Shown here one piece after another: positions 1-13,790 of a stretch of 64,000 nucleotides of DNA. Position numbers and translations under genes: made by a program. The DNA is from Ceratodon purpureus (Eukaryota > Streptophyta > Bryopsida > Pseudoditrichales > Ditrichaceae). The notes beneath the pieces are model-generated. The model worked only from the letters and a program-made list of their open reading frames with translations. It was not told the DNA's origin and searched no databases. Positions within the stretch are counted from its first letter, which is position 1. Each line of letters starts with the position of its first letter. The stretch covers positions 5,872,630 through 5,936,629 of the forward strand of contig CM026430.1 of assembly GCA_014871385.1 (NCBI GenBank), read 5' to 3'.

Positions 1-2248
1 TACAAATAGTCTGTTTCCAGCATGCACCGACGCTTCTGGTCCCAACCTGCCCCGATTACACAACCATGTCAATGATGCGGCAATCAAAACAAAGAAATCC
101 ATAGAGCAAAGTTTGATATAAATTCATCTACGAGCAATAATGGGCCCTGAAGTACACACCTTTCAGCCAGCTCATGTGAGTTCTCATCAAATAATTGCTC
201 CATAAAATTTAGATCATCGGCGATATGTGCTTCCTTAGCAGACGAGCAACGCAACAATTTCATGAAGCTCGATGATTTCTTCATCGCTGGAGCAAAAGGC
301 TCAGAGCCGCGCGGAGCAAGATCAACCACCAAACATGTCGTATCGTCTCTCAACCCACGGCTCCTTATTGCTTCCTGACATCCAATAAGCTTCCTCTCAG
401 TATAAAACTAAAAACACGAAATTAAGTCCATTCCATGAGCTCATGTCAATTTCAACAATTCCCTGAGCTACTCAAGGACTGTCTGCAGGACGGGTCTACA
501 ATGACATTCTCTTGTAAACTTCACTCCATCGTGGCACACTGAACAATTCTTCCAGTGAATGACTTCAGTTTACATGCTACTGACACCACAACAATAAATA
601 AACTCAACGAATTCCATTTATAATTACTTCAATATATATTTCACCGCCATACATACAACATTTCCATCTGGTGTTGTTCTGTGCATTTCAAAATAACAGA
701 ACAAAGCTATAGGTGAGGTCACAGACACCTACCTTCACGACATACTTGGCAGCAATTTCTGGTCGCTGCACTCCACGACAACACCTTGCAGCCCTCCTTG
801 TGCTCACGGCATCCCAAACTCCATCCGACGCAATAATCAGCCTACCTCCAGCAGGCGCCAGCTGCACCATAACAAAAGATACTACCACTCAGACCTTGAA
901 ATAGATACTGTACATAATTCCCCTGAACACCCAGTTCCAGATCCGCGAGTGCATTCCTACTGCACTAAAGGAGCAAACAGATTTCAAGGTCTGCCAACAA
1001 AATGCTTCGCTGACTCTTGTCAAAAATGTTTTCTTCTGCTACAGCAACTTGAAATGGGACAATAGAATACCTCTCTGAATTTAAAATTGATTTTCTCAAT
1101 TACCTTAATTTGCTTCACGTGAGGCACGGCCACAATGTAATCGCCAACATCCATGTCTCCAATTGATCTTGACAGGCAAAGACCACCTGGCCACACCCTC
1201 AGTGGGCCGACCTCAACCCCACCTGCAAGCCTAATCCTCGCTACTTCCCCTCCACTTGCTTTGATGCGCTCTTGCCTGCAAGTACATACACCATATACAT
1301 TCTCAGAAGCTAAAACCAAGACCAAGTGCAAAACTTAACAAAATTAGGGATTACAAAGCGCAGCGACAGATGGGAAGCATAAGGACACCTACTCTTCATC
1401 GTTACCGTCGAGTCTGTGATCAATAGTTAGCGCTGTCGCTATTCCTTGTGCATCTAGCACACACCGAGAATCTCCAACACATGCTACAGTCACGGTCCAT
1501 CCATCCACGATCACCAGTGTCGCGGTTGTACCTGATGTTTGGCCTGTAAACACCCAAAAAACATATCATTCAATTTCTATTCAGTGAAGCTACAGCTGAC
1601 AAATCAAAGAGTGCATCACACCTCGACGGAAAGATGATTGTATGCTTTGGTTCACATGTCCAATACCTAATTGCTGCCAGTCCTTGTCGGTCTTCACGAA
1701 TCCTGCCACCATAGCTCGAGGTAAAAAATTCAACCACTCTTCTCGAGTAAGATCCGGTGGTATACAGCTCATGACATCCTTGAGAAGATTTTCCTTCGAG
1801 TAAATGGCAGCTGCTGGTCCATTGTGTCCATCCAAAATCTGCCAGAGAATACAGACGTCGGATTGTTTCAGTAAATATGACATGAAAAGATGGTGCCACA
1901 ACTCATAAATCATGCTTCTTCAAAAACATAGCCTATATGGTGAATTTTAAATACGTGCGGAATATTCAGGAAGGGCACTGGAGAAAGCATGTGTACCATG
2001 AATGCAGCAAACGCGGTGGATGGGTCACCAGGTACCCTCTCGCAGTCCGTCTTTGCCACAGCGAAGTCTTCTTCTTTCATGTACTGCATATGCTGCCCAT
2101 AAGATAACAGAGGGGTATCCTCTTCTTTGAACTCAAGCTCAGAGCTTATTAAGTTCAGAGGAAGCATTTGCTGCGCAAGTTTGTCTCCCACGATGCCGTT
2201 CTGAGGGAGCCCCATCGCAGGTTGTGCAGGATGTACAGTTACAGACAT
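1..2248 (-). CDS. PP2C-type protein phosphatase (partial, 3' end beyond window)
   Basis: A metal-dependent Ser/Thr phosphatase of the plant PP2C family, closest from memory to the Arabidopsis PP2C12/PP2C15-type proteins. Minus-strand exons are 1997-2248, 1667-1838, 1393-1531, 1104-1275, 733-861, 160-374 and 1-46 (truncated by the window edge). Every junction is GT-AG and the phases agree, giving at least 375 residues from the ATG at 2248. Visible PP2C motifs: the metal-binding DGHNG at the start of exon 2, GDSR in exon 3, GGLCLSRSIGD in exon 4, SDGVWD in exon 5 and RDDTT in exon 6. A family-typical tail follows, with a basic KKSSS segment and the beginning of a conserved Gly-rich SVHAG block in the edge exon. 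No break is seen. The specific substrate cannot be told from sequence. Confidence 0.93.
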
Positions 2249-3966
2249 GATTTTCAGAGCTGCTGTTCAATTCTTCACACCCCGAATCACCTGAACTGCT
2301 AAAGGTCTTCTCCGTATGTAACGTAAGACCCTGGAAAATTTAATGAGTCAGTACATCCAGAAAATTAACTACCTAGCTTGGTGCAAATCCAAGCAAAGCA
2401 GCTCCTACAAGGAACGCGGTGACCTAATATTACAAAAACTGAAGAAACCTCTTTCATCATACCCAGTAGCCTCGCTCTTCAACAAGAAGCCTAATGATAC
2501 TCCTATATCTCTCGAATTGCCTCTTTAAATAGCGTCACTCTTCGTGGTTTCGGACTCCTGAGAGGTCCAAAAGTAGAGTACATAGAAAGTCTCGCTGAAC
2601 TAAGATCCACTTCTGTACCAAACTGAAACTATACACGAAGTTGCTCTTTGGCCTACACAAACTTCCAGAATCTCAGCAAGTAAATCACTTAAACTGTGAC
2701 GCTTTTGAGGATGTCATGGCCCCATGACCACAAGAGTCAATGGCATTGACGGCGCAGACACGAGAGAGAGTAAGCACAAGCCCAGCTACATGACTTCCTT
2801 TCATGCCTCGAAAGTCTTCAATCTAATAAACAGAGCTCCAAAGTCCAGTGGGCGGCAAAGTCATCGTACAAGAATCATATATATTTTATTCCAAATCTAT
2901 TCATGTAATTATACCTTCCGTACTGCTATTTTTTCCCCCTATCTCGATTGAAATACGCAAGTTATGTCTGCAATTTAAATAAAAATAACCCACGCACTCG
3001 TAACTATGACTAGAAAACTAACACCAATTCCAATTCTCTATTCCGTCATCTGAAGGACCCTGTTGTGAACGGCGAAGTACACCTGTCGGCAACTTAAATT
3101 AAAAACTCCGCTCTCTTCCTAAACAAAGGTAAACCTACTATGACTCAACAAACTCTGTACCTCCTCAATGACGGTATATCAATATAGTTATTGCACACCT
3201 TATTATCAAATATAATTTTAGATTAAAGAGTGGCAAAAATACACCCGAAGACCCTGTCAAAGAATATCACTCATAAAAATAACAAAAAAAATCCCACCGT
3301 CAACTCGAACAAATGTGAATCAAACTAAAACACAGTTCCGGAAGAAGAAGACGGTGAATTCAACAAGCACCTGGAGAAGCTCCGATGAAAGCACCGAACG
3401 TGAGTTGCACCGACGACGTTAACGCACAATGCCGCAAGTTCCTCCTCATTTGCTAACTCCGCCTCCAAATCTCCCGAGCCCACATCAAAACCCCCCTCTG
3501 TCTCCCACTCTCTCACCTATCTCTTACTCTCTGTCTCCCTCTCAATCCACCAGAACGCCACCCCGAGCAACACCAAACACCTTCCAAAAGAGCAAAATTC
3601 ACCACCACCGCCCACGACGCGGAATCCGCTCAGTCGGCACAAAACTTCAAACTTTACACGCCACTCTAATTACCGATACCGAACCCACACTCCACTCGGC
3701 TTCCAAATCTAGACAACCAGTGTCGACTCCCGTGGTCCAACCCAAGTACAGTACAAACAGACGACACTCGAACACAATCCACTCTGACAGGGATGTCTGA
3801 AGATGCCACACGACGGCCGAAGAAAGCAAGAGAAGGAATAACAGTCTGGCTGGATGGGAAAGCTTGTACTGTTATGCGATTGCGCCTGGACTAGACTCTG
3901 GAGGGTTGCTCTTGGATGGTGTCAGGAGCAACGTCGACTGGTGGCCGCATACACATGACAGCAGGG

Positions 3967-4008
3967 TCAGGCAGGCCAGGCAGGCCAGGCGAGGCGAGGC
4001 GAGGCGAG
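3967..4008. repeat. GC-rich short tandem repeat
   Basis: Copies of GGCAGGCCA followed by at least four copies of GAGGC. A simple-sequence array in the upstream region of the PP2C gene. Confidence 0.85.
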
Positions 4009-4328
4009 ATTCCTCCCCAGCCTGGGAAGTTCTAGTGTAGACTTTTGATGTACTAACTGTTAACTTATTCTAGTGTAGATAGTGTGGTCCGAGGCTTTTC
4101 GGGATCCCGGAGCCGGACTCAGCAAAGAGGAGGTCCAGGAGTCCTGGTGAGCAGGTCATCGATATCGATATCACTGCAGGCCAGGCGCAGCTGTGGAACA
4201 GTTACTGCGGAGCATGAGGTGTGGGAATCTTGTGGAGTGTGGCCCTCGCTCTTTTCTTTTCCTGGGACGCCGCGGGTCCTACTCGTCCGGAGCGTCGCGT
4301 CTGGGCCCCAACACATGATCGTTTCCCA

Positions 4329-4397
4329 CTCGAAACTTGGCTCGAAACTTGGCTCGAAACTTGCAGGCTCGAAACTTGCAGGCTCGGAACTTGCTCC
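4329..4397. repeat. Tandem repeat of CTCGAAACTTG core
   Basis: Five head-to-tail units share CTCGAAACTTG. The first two are 12 bp (ending GG), the next two 15 bp (ending CAGG), and the last diverged (CTCGGAACTTGCTCC). The shift in unit length marks an array that grew in two steps. Confidence 0.9.
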
Positions 4398-7300
4398 GGG
4401 ACCGCCCTCCACCATTCATGTTCTCCGCGGTTGCCACTGGCTCCAGTCTCACCACAACCTACAACGGAAGAAGAGCTCCAATCACTATTTTATTTTATTC
4501 TAGTTTCTGAATCGAATGTATTCCAAGTTTGTTCCATCGAAACAATGCAACCAAAACGTATCGCACCGAACAAGTCACCTGCAGAATTCAACCTCTATTT
4601 TTGAGGCTATCAGGATTGAGATGTGAGAATTTAGAGAATTCCATTTAATTTAAGGGCGTAGTCTCATCTTCTAATTCTAGAAACACCGACGTGTTGTAAT
4701 TTCTTTCCCGTTTTTCTGACGGTGGTAATTAGATTTATTCCTGCGAAGGACGTGTCGTAGTTTCATGAAACGGTATTTTTTTTTTTTTTTATTGTTTTGG
4801 GAGACAGATGGAGCTTTTATTTCATAGTAAAAACAAACACAAAAACACCGCCTAGAAATTACCATGAAACTGTATTGTAATATAGATTACATTGTACATC
4901 GACATCAAGTTCGTTTACCCTTAAACAAATATTAATTTCTTTTTCTTTTCTTTTTTTAAGTCAAATGGTGAACATTCCATTGCCATATTAATTTCTTTTG
5001 GAAAATAAATTTTGTTTCCCAAAAATACAGTTTTTTGGTTTTCATCTTTTCAAAGAAAATCATAAATTAAGCCTTATATGAATTAAAAATAAAAAAATAT
5101 CGCATGAAATAACTTCTCATATTTTATTTTTTCATCTTTAAAATTCCCAAACTTTTTTCTTTCATTAGAGTTATTTTTGAATGAACCTGCTATCGACGTA
5201 TGGTCTCTCTGTTAAAATATTTCCATCCAATATTTCCATCCAGTTATCTTACTACGGTATCTAAACAAAAGTGATTCCAGATCTACAAAATAACCACAGT
5301 GCAATAATACTGTTGTGACTACAAATGTAGTGAGTTTTTTAAAAAATTATAAACAAATGGTGAACTGTAGTGAAGATTTGATAAGATACAGTTTCACGGT
5401 AATTGTGAGAGATTTGCACCTTCATCTGTGATCTGACTTGGCAGCCTCGTGACCCTTCCGTGAACATGAAGCCAGCATATTTTTCTGCATATTTTTTCCA
5501 GGTCTAAATCTGAACATTGCAAAAAAAAAATTAAAAAATGAATATAAATATAAATCTGATCATTGAAGTCTGGAAACTCGGGAATCTGGGTTTCTGTAAC
5601 TTAACTCAAGTCAGACCATGGTTTGTGGCTTTGTCCAATGAGAGCCGTGGCAGTGGTGGTACCAGGCTTCACGGTCATGGGATATTATGGTGGACAGACG
5701 GTGGTCTTACGTTGGCTCCAAGTGTTACTCCAACTCCAAGATCTTTGGAACTCAGTTAATTTATTGATTTTTATTATGGTTGTAAAAACAATTGTACGTG
5801 GCAGTAATGAAATTGGGCAGCATAGCATTCTTGAAATAGAAATATCACGAACCATTGTAGATTAACATTGTTGTTATAGAGGACCTTTTAAATAGAAAAA
5901 TGTGTGATTTTTGAATTTTTTTTTGAAATTGTGGTGATTAATTGACTCATAGTGTTTGATCTAATTTGGGTAGAATGGTAGCTTCCCTTAAATATTGATT
6001 TCAGATGATGCCATATATCTATTAAAGGATTTGATAAACTACTTCATTCAAATAATTATAGAAAAAAAAAAAACTTTGTGGATGATTAAATTAGAAATTC
6101 CTTGAGTTCTTTGTAAAAATATTTTTAAATAAATAAAAAATAAAAAATAAAAAACTTTACTTTTAAAAAAAATTGATCAATTCCCATTTCTCATGTACAA
6201 ATGTCTTTATTTTCTTGTTTCATCATAAATTTAATTAAAAGATGCACCTTAAACCAAACTATTGAACAATATTATGAATCTAAATGCTTGTATTCGCATT
6301 TTTTTCATTATTGTGGCTAAATATTATCTGTTTATTTATTTTGAAGGATAAGACGATTTCATGAATATGAATATTTAAAATAACTTGCTCTCTTTTTTAT
6401 AATGTTTTTCGAATTGCCTACTTCTTCTTTTTCTCACTATTCCTTTTAGGCCAATGCTATTGCATTACCAATGTTTAATAAACATTACATGGTAACTATA
6501 ATTTAGATAAGCTTCAAATTGAAATAGACATAAGGATGAACTACCATAGTTTTTAGACAACTTTGCATTTGTATAGTTGAACACATTTATTTATTTTGGG
6601 AAAATGAAGTCTAACACATTTAAAATAAAATTCTAGTAATAAAAAATATAAAAATAAATATTCTTATTTCTAATTTTAATCAAAACACCTTTCAACTTGC
6701 ATAGCCGCTTTTGTACAATATGCATTAAAGTACATTAGTTGCTCAATCATTTAGCTTTTTCTAATGTTCACTTCATTAAATACAAATGTCTCATTAACAT
6801 GTTTGCTCATGATTTAAAATTGTGTGTTAACCTTTGTGATTTTTTATTAGAGCTCATGTGGATTATCTTGACCAATTTAATTGTTTAGTTTGTTGTATTT
6901 CATATTTTCTATTCATGTGTCACCACTTTTGAATATTTTGTGGTTATTTTAATTGATATCCTTAAAGTATGTCTTTTTCCATAAAAAAAATTAAAAAGGT
7001 TTATACACAAAGTTGCTTGTAAACTACAGTAGCAATGCTTTGTCCTCTCATTGACAAAGCAAAAAAATTCTTTTTAGGGGGTTATGAAAAAGAATGGTAT
7101 CTTCACAAAGCAAATGCCTTATGCATCTCCGTAAAAGATATTTAAAATTCACATTCAAAATTGCAATTGAAAAAACACACATAAGCTCTTAAAAATTCTA
7201 CCTATTGAAAATGATGGGGTCTGAAGGGCTAAACATTTGATAAAGATATGATTAGTCATTGATTAGAATAAATGTTGAAAATTTGTAATATATTTTGTTA

Positions 7301-8280
7301 AATTTGATTTAAATGAATGCCGCTTTTATTTCAATTTCTTATATTAATATTTACAACTTTTAATCATTTATTGTGTTTCATGTTTATTCTATTTCATTTC
7401 TATAAAAAATTCATAAATTGGTACAATGAAGGTGGCAAGGCGTAAATTTGATCATGTGTGTGTTATAAATGCATTAGTAAAGAAAAGATGCAAATATTTG
7501 TGTAGACCTAGTTTACAACATTGGATGAAGAATTCAAGTAGAAAAGGCTATTATAGAAAAGACTTTCTAGTTCATTTAGTGCCTACACTATTTTAGCTAC
7601 AATAATCAATATGTCATGGATGTCATGGCTGTTAGAAATGAAATTAAGTTTCTAAAATTTCTACCTTCACAAATACCATAATTTGACATATTAACACCAC
7701 AAACTTTAGGATAAAAGTAATCCAAGAACTCTTTTTGAATTTGTAGATGAAAACAAGGAAAATAAAATAGTTTGAAGGAAAGAGTGCCATAAATATAAAT
7801 CCCAAAGGCAACTTATAATGTGCATATATTAGAATAAATGTAATACTCAAATAACATTTTGTCTGAGACATTTATAAAAAATCTATAATGATTATGTGAT
7901 ACTTTAGGGAAAAGGCTATAAAATGGATAAGAAACCAAATCAAGAAGTATTGAGTATCAAAGCCATCTCAAGGACAGAAGTTGGAGAAGTAATCAAAGAC
8001 TTTCTCAAGGCTTTTGACTCTATGTGGCCGATTAGAACAATCTTATTGTAAGGATGAATCTCATTTTGCCACGTGGAATTTTTTCCAACTAGTTCTAATT
8101 AGTTTTTTATTTTTTATTTTAAAAATGTTTTTGGGTTCTATTTTTCCCTGGATAAAAATCCATTGAGGGTTGTATTTTTCTCTCTACAATGAAGTTCATT
8201 CATTTGCCCCCAAAAAATTAAAAAATCAAGAAGTATTGATGTACTCTATAGAAATTGCCACAACTAACAATTGAGATAAT

Positions 8281-8325
8281 TACTAGGGCTACGCATGGTT
8301 ACGCACAATTGTCGACTAAAATCAT
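8281..8325. repeat. Dispersed repeat end, copy 1
   Basis: The sequence from TACTAGGGCTACGCA through ...GTCGA..AAAATCAT recurs with few changes at 15564-15610. Read on the minus strand, both copies end GCGTAGCCCTAGTA, i.e. with a CTAG-T terminus like that of Helitrons, but no clear terminal hairpin is visible, so the class stays open. Confidence 0.5.
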
Positions 8326-9738
8326 AATTTATTATGTCCTTTGATACAAACCCCATATTTTTTAACCCTTAAAGCATCAACTCAACAGTTTTGGTATGAT
8401 TTAGGGTTTGGTCAGGCTCCCTACGAGTCAAATTTTTCCGGATGTGGCTGTAACTTTGGCACAGCATGGGAAATCGTTATATCTTTCTAACAAGACCAAA
8501 TTTCATTTTCATTGGACCCGTAGTTAAGAAATAATTTGTAATCAAAGATCAAAATATGTGACAGTCTACAGTGACTTCTAAATGATCCTTTCTGAAATCG
8601 TTTCACAATTTTTTTTAAACTTAATTTTGTAATTGTAGGATCTTGTTCGGAGCCATCCAATTAGTATACATACCAAGTTTTATAAATTTTGACCGTACGA
8701 ATCTTGAGATATATTCAGTCAAAATTCCAAGTATTATAAAAACTTTCAAACAGATCAACAGTGATTAGGTCACCTTCGTCACCTGTTTTTCCTTCACCAT
8801 TTTAACCACACTATATGCTGTAAAATTCATATCTATTTTGGATTTATTTATTTTTTAGATTTCTTTCCTCTACAATTTCTTTTCCATACAAATGCATGTA
8901 TACATTGTTCGGATTTCAAAAAATAGATGATCTTCTTAGGCATTTGTAGTGTGGAAAAAGAGCCAGTGTATATGCATTTCATTTGACCCCCGCCACTCGA
9001 AATGTGGTTTTCCAATGCTTCTGTGTGTTGTATTGTCTTCAATGTTTTTTAGCATACTCCCAACCCACTTTAGAATCCAAAACTGAAGAGCCTCCAACTA
9101 CAAGATTTCAAAAAGATGGTTGTTTCACTCTCCGAAGGGTGGCTGTCCCTGCCGGGGAGTACCAAAAAAAAATTTTCTCTCAAGTTCAAACCTTATGATC
9201 TTCCAAACGGTGAGCATTTACAATCTATAATATTGTGTACACATACATGTACAAGTTAGGAACTAGATCCTACGGTTAGGTTCTTTGAAATACGCTCAAA
9301 TTTGCATAATTCTACCTTGAACTAAAAGAGGGCAAAATTGAGGCAGAATTTGGGATTTTATGGCCAAAAACTTTGGAGGTTAATTTGAATATAAATTTAA
9401 ATATTTCACAATAAAGTGTCTATTGCGGCATTTGTTAGAGAAGTGTCAAGTCTCATGCATTTAGGAAGTAAATGAATAATTGTATATTTAGATGTATATC
9501 TTGAAAGTAACAATTAGCTAGGTTGACGACAATCACAACCACGACCAAGCTGACGCCTGTGCCTTCCAATTCCCATTGTAATTTTCTTGAGTAAAAACTC
9601 TCTCCGAGTAGCTCGTCGACAAAATTAAAGTAAAGTTTAAACAAAGTTACTTGTTTTTTGAATGATGGTTTGCAGTGTGTAAATTTGAAAATTGCTTGAA
9701 GACCACTTTATGAAAAAAATTCCAAAAAAATCAAAATT

Positions 9739-9952
9739 AACAAGTAAAAAATGAAAAAATGAAAGGTGTTCATATAAAAATGAAATAAAATAAAATATAT
9801 ACCAAAAAAAGAATGAAGTTGAATTTTGCTTTTGTTTTCAAAATATGTCAATTGATTTTTAATCATTGTTTGAAATAAATTTTGCAATAACTTTTTGAAT
9901 ATCCATCTATATAATTTATATAACCTTTCAAACAACCTTTCAAGTTTCCAAC
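9739..9952 (+). repeat. 214-bp direct repeat, left copy
   Basis: Starts AACAAGTAAAAAATG and ends CAAGTTTCCAAC. It matches 11965-12178 over the same 214 bp with only about five visible differences. A third, clearly older copy lies at about 15715-15860. The left copy stops abruptly at 9952, whereas copies two and three continue together into CTCCAACTT. Confidence 0.9.
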
Positions 9953-11964
9953 CAATGGTCATGCGAGCCTGCTCTGTGCGCAGACGGTTGGTTAGCAATG
10001 TGGTGGCGAGCTCCACTAGCTCTTTTTCTAATGCCGCCCTTCATGTGCAAGAAGGAGATGCTCTAGCTGTCGTTGCCCCTCCTGATGCCGTAATTGAAGG
10101 TACTGTGATACCTTTGGGGGGGGGGGGGGTGAGAGTTGTGTTGGCTCGGGGAATGGTGATGAGGCGTGGCCAATCGTTGGTGTGAAGCTTGAATTGTTGT
10201 TGGCATGTGCTGATCCTTCATCACCTGTGACTTCTGAGGTCTCCAAGTCCGCTTGTCATGAGGTTTTGCGAATTGATCCTCCGGCCCGTCTTAAAGCTAA
10301 AGATTCCACTGGTGTTCTGGGGCCGGCTTCTGATGCGGTTCCTGATCTTCTTCCAAATCCAATCATCTCCTCCTCCTAATAATCGGCTCCTGTTTGCTTT
10401 GTAGTTCCGGCCACTGCTCGTGAGAGTGATGACTAAACTCCAATGTTGCCCTTATTGTCTAGGTTAGGGTTCTTAATCTTGAGATTGAGGAGATGTAAAT
10501 AGTTACGGATAGTTTGAGTACTTCTAATGCTGTAGGATTGAGATGCTGGTTGGTGCCTAAAGACACTGTGATGAACCTTTCCCTCAGCTTTGAGAAGTGA
10601 GGCATTTTGAATATCCCTTGCTATCTTATGTGTATTGACGCTAATTGTTGGGCCTACTTGTTGATATGAAAAAAGGTTGGTTTCTAAAATTGCATGTGTC
10701 TGATATGGTTTTCTGAGTCGAATGTATGACAACCTCTTGCTCAATTTGGTTGTCTCATGAATGTCGTATGTTTGGTTTCTGGTAGATAGGTTGTCGTATA
10801 TGAAGTGTAGCGCCTTGTGTTTACTAGGGTGCGGTGTTGTTGTTCTTCTAAAATGGATGTATAGTTGCCTTGCTTGTACTCTATATAGAAATAGTCGTGT
10901 TTTGCTTGGTGGAGCGTCACCGTTGGTGTATTTACTGGTCTATGTCCCTAGTCATATAGCTGAGGATTAGATCTTTCCTTATGATGAATAAGATGCCGAG
11001 CGTACTTTGGATCTTGCTTGGTCGTGTCAATTAGCTGATTGACTCTTCCTGATAACTTACTCAATTCAGTGTTCTTCATCTGGCGGATTAGTCTATGTTT
11101 ACAAGTCTTCCCCCTTGATAAAATAATATCATGGAAAAATTGCAAAGTAAAGCACCAATCTGAATAAAAGAGAAAGTAAGAAAAAAACAAGGAGAAGAAG
11201 GGGGTGGGTAGCCGAAGCTACCCGGGTGAAACTTGTGATTTATTCAAAGAAGGCTTTTCAGACTTCTTCGAACAAATTTGCTCAACTTGAGCCACGCCTT
11301 AGCTAACTTAACTTGTCACCGGTGTTTACTCTTATAGCGATTGCTTAGTGAGGTTTCATGTTAGGTCACAAGCTCTTACACTGGTTGGGTTTTAAGAACG
11401 TTGGTTATTCAAATTGGTCCGGGTTCGAATCCGTATTACGACCTCGTCTGAGCGGGTCTGTAACTTAAAGTGACTTGACACCTCTAGTGAGCAACTGCTA
11501 GCAGGAAAGTGAGTTTCTACCCAACCAGTGGACGCTAGCCCCACCTGAACGAAATCCTCCTCCCTCACTGTCAGTAGTAGACCGGGGGAGTGGATCGTAC
11601 ACAGTGACCTTAGTAGGTTGGGGCGCTTCCAGTGTGCATGGATGTGTGTATAAGGAACAAGAAAGGATATCCAAAAACTACAATAAACTAGTGGAAACAA
11701 AAAAACAGTTGTGTGCCCAGGCCTACCCGTGCTGAAAATAAATTTTGTTCTGTCATGCTCGCTTTGAAGCCCACTAATGGGGAAAAGATCGAGGAGACCC
11801 AAATGTGAACGGGTATGTATAAACCCAGGGGGGGTCGGATCCTTCATTCATGGTTGGTCTTGAGTCCCTCTTTACTGTTCCGTTCGACCCTCGCTGTGGT
11901 CATTGTAAGTTCATGTCTGCAGCTAAGTCAATGAGTTTTTGGATTAGGAGCGAGGTCTTGGTGA
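9953..11964. mobile_element. 2.0-kb segment bracketed by direct repeats (decayed retroelement-like)
   Basis: Base composition is clearly less AT-rich than the flanks, so this looks foreign to its surroundings. It contains short broken open frames (about 9958-10185 and 10182-10379, rich in Ala, Val and Ser) that might be remnants of a gag-like or LINE ORF1 protein, a run of about 13 G at 10116, and a tRNA-like box B at 11422-11432. No reverse transcriptase, integrase or transposase motif is visible. Because the bracketing 214-bp repeats do not begin TG and end CA, I do not call it an LTR element. Confidence 0.4.
11330..11650 (+). mobile_element. tRNA-derived SINE-like sequence (candidate)
   Basis: GGTTCGAATCC at 11422-11432 is an exact match to the tRNA/SINE box B consensus. 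About 40-80 bp upstream are degenerate box-A-like stretches (around 11341 and 11382). A GC-richer unrelated body follows, then an A-rich stretch. No target-site duplication was identified, so this is only a candidate. Confidence 0.35.
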
Positions 11965-12178
11965 AACAAGTAAAAAATGAAAAAATGAAAGGTGTTCATA
12001 TAAAAATGAAATAAAATAAAATATACACCAAAAAATGAATGAAGTTGAATTTTGCTTTTGTTTTCAAAATATGTCAATTGATTTTTAAACATTGTTTGAA
12101 ATAAATTTTGCAATAACTTTTTGAATATCCATCTATATAATCTATATAACCTTTCAAACAACCTTTCAAGTTTCCAAC
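11965..12178 (+). repeat. 214-bp direct repeat, right copy
   Basis: Partner of 9739-9952, about 97-98 percent identical by eye. To its right the similarity to the copy near 15715-15860 goes on for about 100 bp more, showing that this copy preserves the original right context of the repeat. Confidence 0.9.
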
Positions 12179-12719
12179 TCCAACTTCAATCTCTTTTTTC
12201 TTTTCATGACCATTTAAGACCAATATTACCAAGGAACATGACAACGACATTTTTCTTCATGTTTTTGTGGGATAAACCTTCTCCAAATTCCTCGTCAAAT
12301 GAATTATGCACAAAATAACGTACATTTTGGATATATATATATATTATAAATTACTACAATGCCAAATTTTCTTTTGCGTTCACTACTTAGGTTCTAGTTT
12401 CGAAATGTAGATTTATTGGGAATGTAAAATCTATGCTCATTTTTTTTTTTAAAAAATCAAGATTCCAAGGATTTTTAAAAAAAAAATCATGAATGTAAAT
12501 TTTTCATAAACAAATAAAATTTCCTTTAAAAATCATGGTTGCAACAAAAATTTCAAACATGCAACTTTTTTAGTAATTTGATGAATATTGAAAATTATTT
12601 TATTTTCTGAGAATTTCTTCTTAAAACATCTATTTTACGACTTTACATATATTTTAAAACAATTTGTACCTTTTCAACATAAGCTAGAAACAAAAATAAT
12701 AACTAATGCAAAAGTAATT

Positions 12720-13790
12720 TAACATTATGTGTATAATAATCTCATATATTTATGCATTTATCTTTACAAAATAAACATTTTAACATGCATTCATGTTTTT
12801 TCTCAATTATAATTTGTTTTTATGGAATCATAAACAAATATAGATTTATATTGTAGCATCATATCAAGTTTTATCTTTACAATGAAAATATATGTATGTT
12901 TTGGAAAATAAGATTTTTTTTTTTTTAATTGGGATTTATTATATTTTTTGATTTTTCAAGAATTTTTTTTTTAAAAAATGTTTCTCTTCTCATATAGTTC
13001 TTTTTGGATGAATTATTTTATGATGATATAGCATTCTGATACAATGTAATCTATTTGGAAGCTGCAGATGCAAAAATTATTTAATAGACTATTGTTTTAC
13101 CATATGTAATTATAATGGCTAAATTTACTATATAGATTCAACAAAAATTGTTTGATAAACTATTGTTTTACTATATGTAAATATAATGACTAAATTTACT
13201 ATATAGATTTATGATGACTCAAAAATGATCTTGCGTTTGGTGCTATAGGCGCCAATGACGCAATGGCCTATTGGTCACTGCATTATATAATTATATTAAT
13301 TTAAATAAGAATAACTACAAAATAAAATAGATTCACAAAAATATGAGCATTGTAACTTGCAATTTAACTTCTAAATTCAAACTATGCTACATTTCAAAAA
13401 TGATTATACGTGTATAAATGTTCTTTATTGAATGTATGATTATACTTTTACTCAATCAATCAACTTATTACAATGTTCCAACTTTAAAATGACAATATTC
13501 CAACTTTAAAATGACAAACCCTAAAAAAGAATTTGCAAATATTCTAACTTATGGTAATTATACTCTAAGTATCAACCTTAAAACTTAACAATTTTAATGT
13601 TTATGATCTTTGATTCAATCTTTATAGAACAATTGGATTATGTTGTGGCCTATCGGCTACTATCAAGTTAACAGCGCTTATGCATTCATGCAAATTCATT
13701 GGCTCCTACAACAACTATGAAAATTCATTTGTTCAAATTATTGTTAAAATACACAGTAAAAAAAATCATCATCCATTCTATTGAAGTATT
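12720..13790. repeat. Diverged long repeat, copy A
   Basis: Runs parallel with 14770-15440. Shared landmarks are a 'GGCCTATNGGCCACT'-like block, TTACAAAATAAAAT, CAATTTTAATGTTTATGATCTT and CAATGCAAATTCA in the same order. Similarity is patchy (roughly 70 percent), so the duplication is old. Confidence 0.65.

Larger units (their letters stand above)
2249..4600. other. Upstream region of the PP2C gene, no confident gene
   Basis: Presumed promoter and 5' leader of the minus-strand PP2C gene. Short open frames around 3325-3830 are pyrimidine-rich, low-complexity and lack convincing homology. The stretch 3900-4450 is markedly GC-rich relative to its surroundings and holds two tandem repeats listed separately. 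I see no second gene. Confidence 0.5.

Noticed and set aside
9958..10379. Two consecutive plus-strand frames (96 and 65 residues) as a possible small gene
   Set aside because: Low-complexity Ala/Val/Ser composition, a G homopolymer inside, and no start context or motif; treated as a broken remnant in the 2-kb segment.
9739..12178. LTR retrotransposon with 214-bp LTRs
   Set aside because: The repeats do not start TG and end CA, no primer-binding site or polypurine tract was found, and no pol motif is present.
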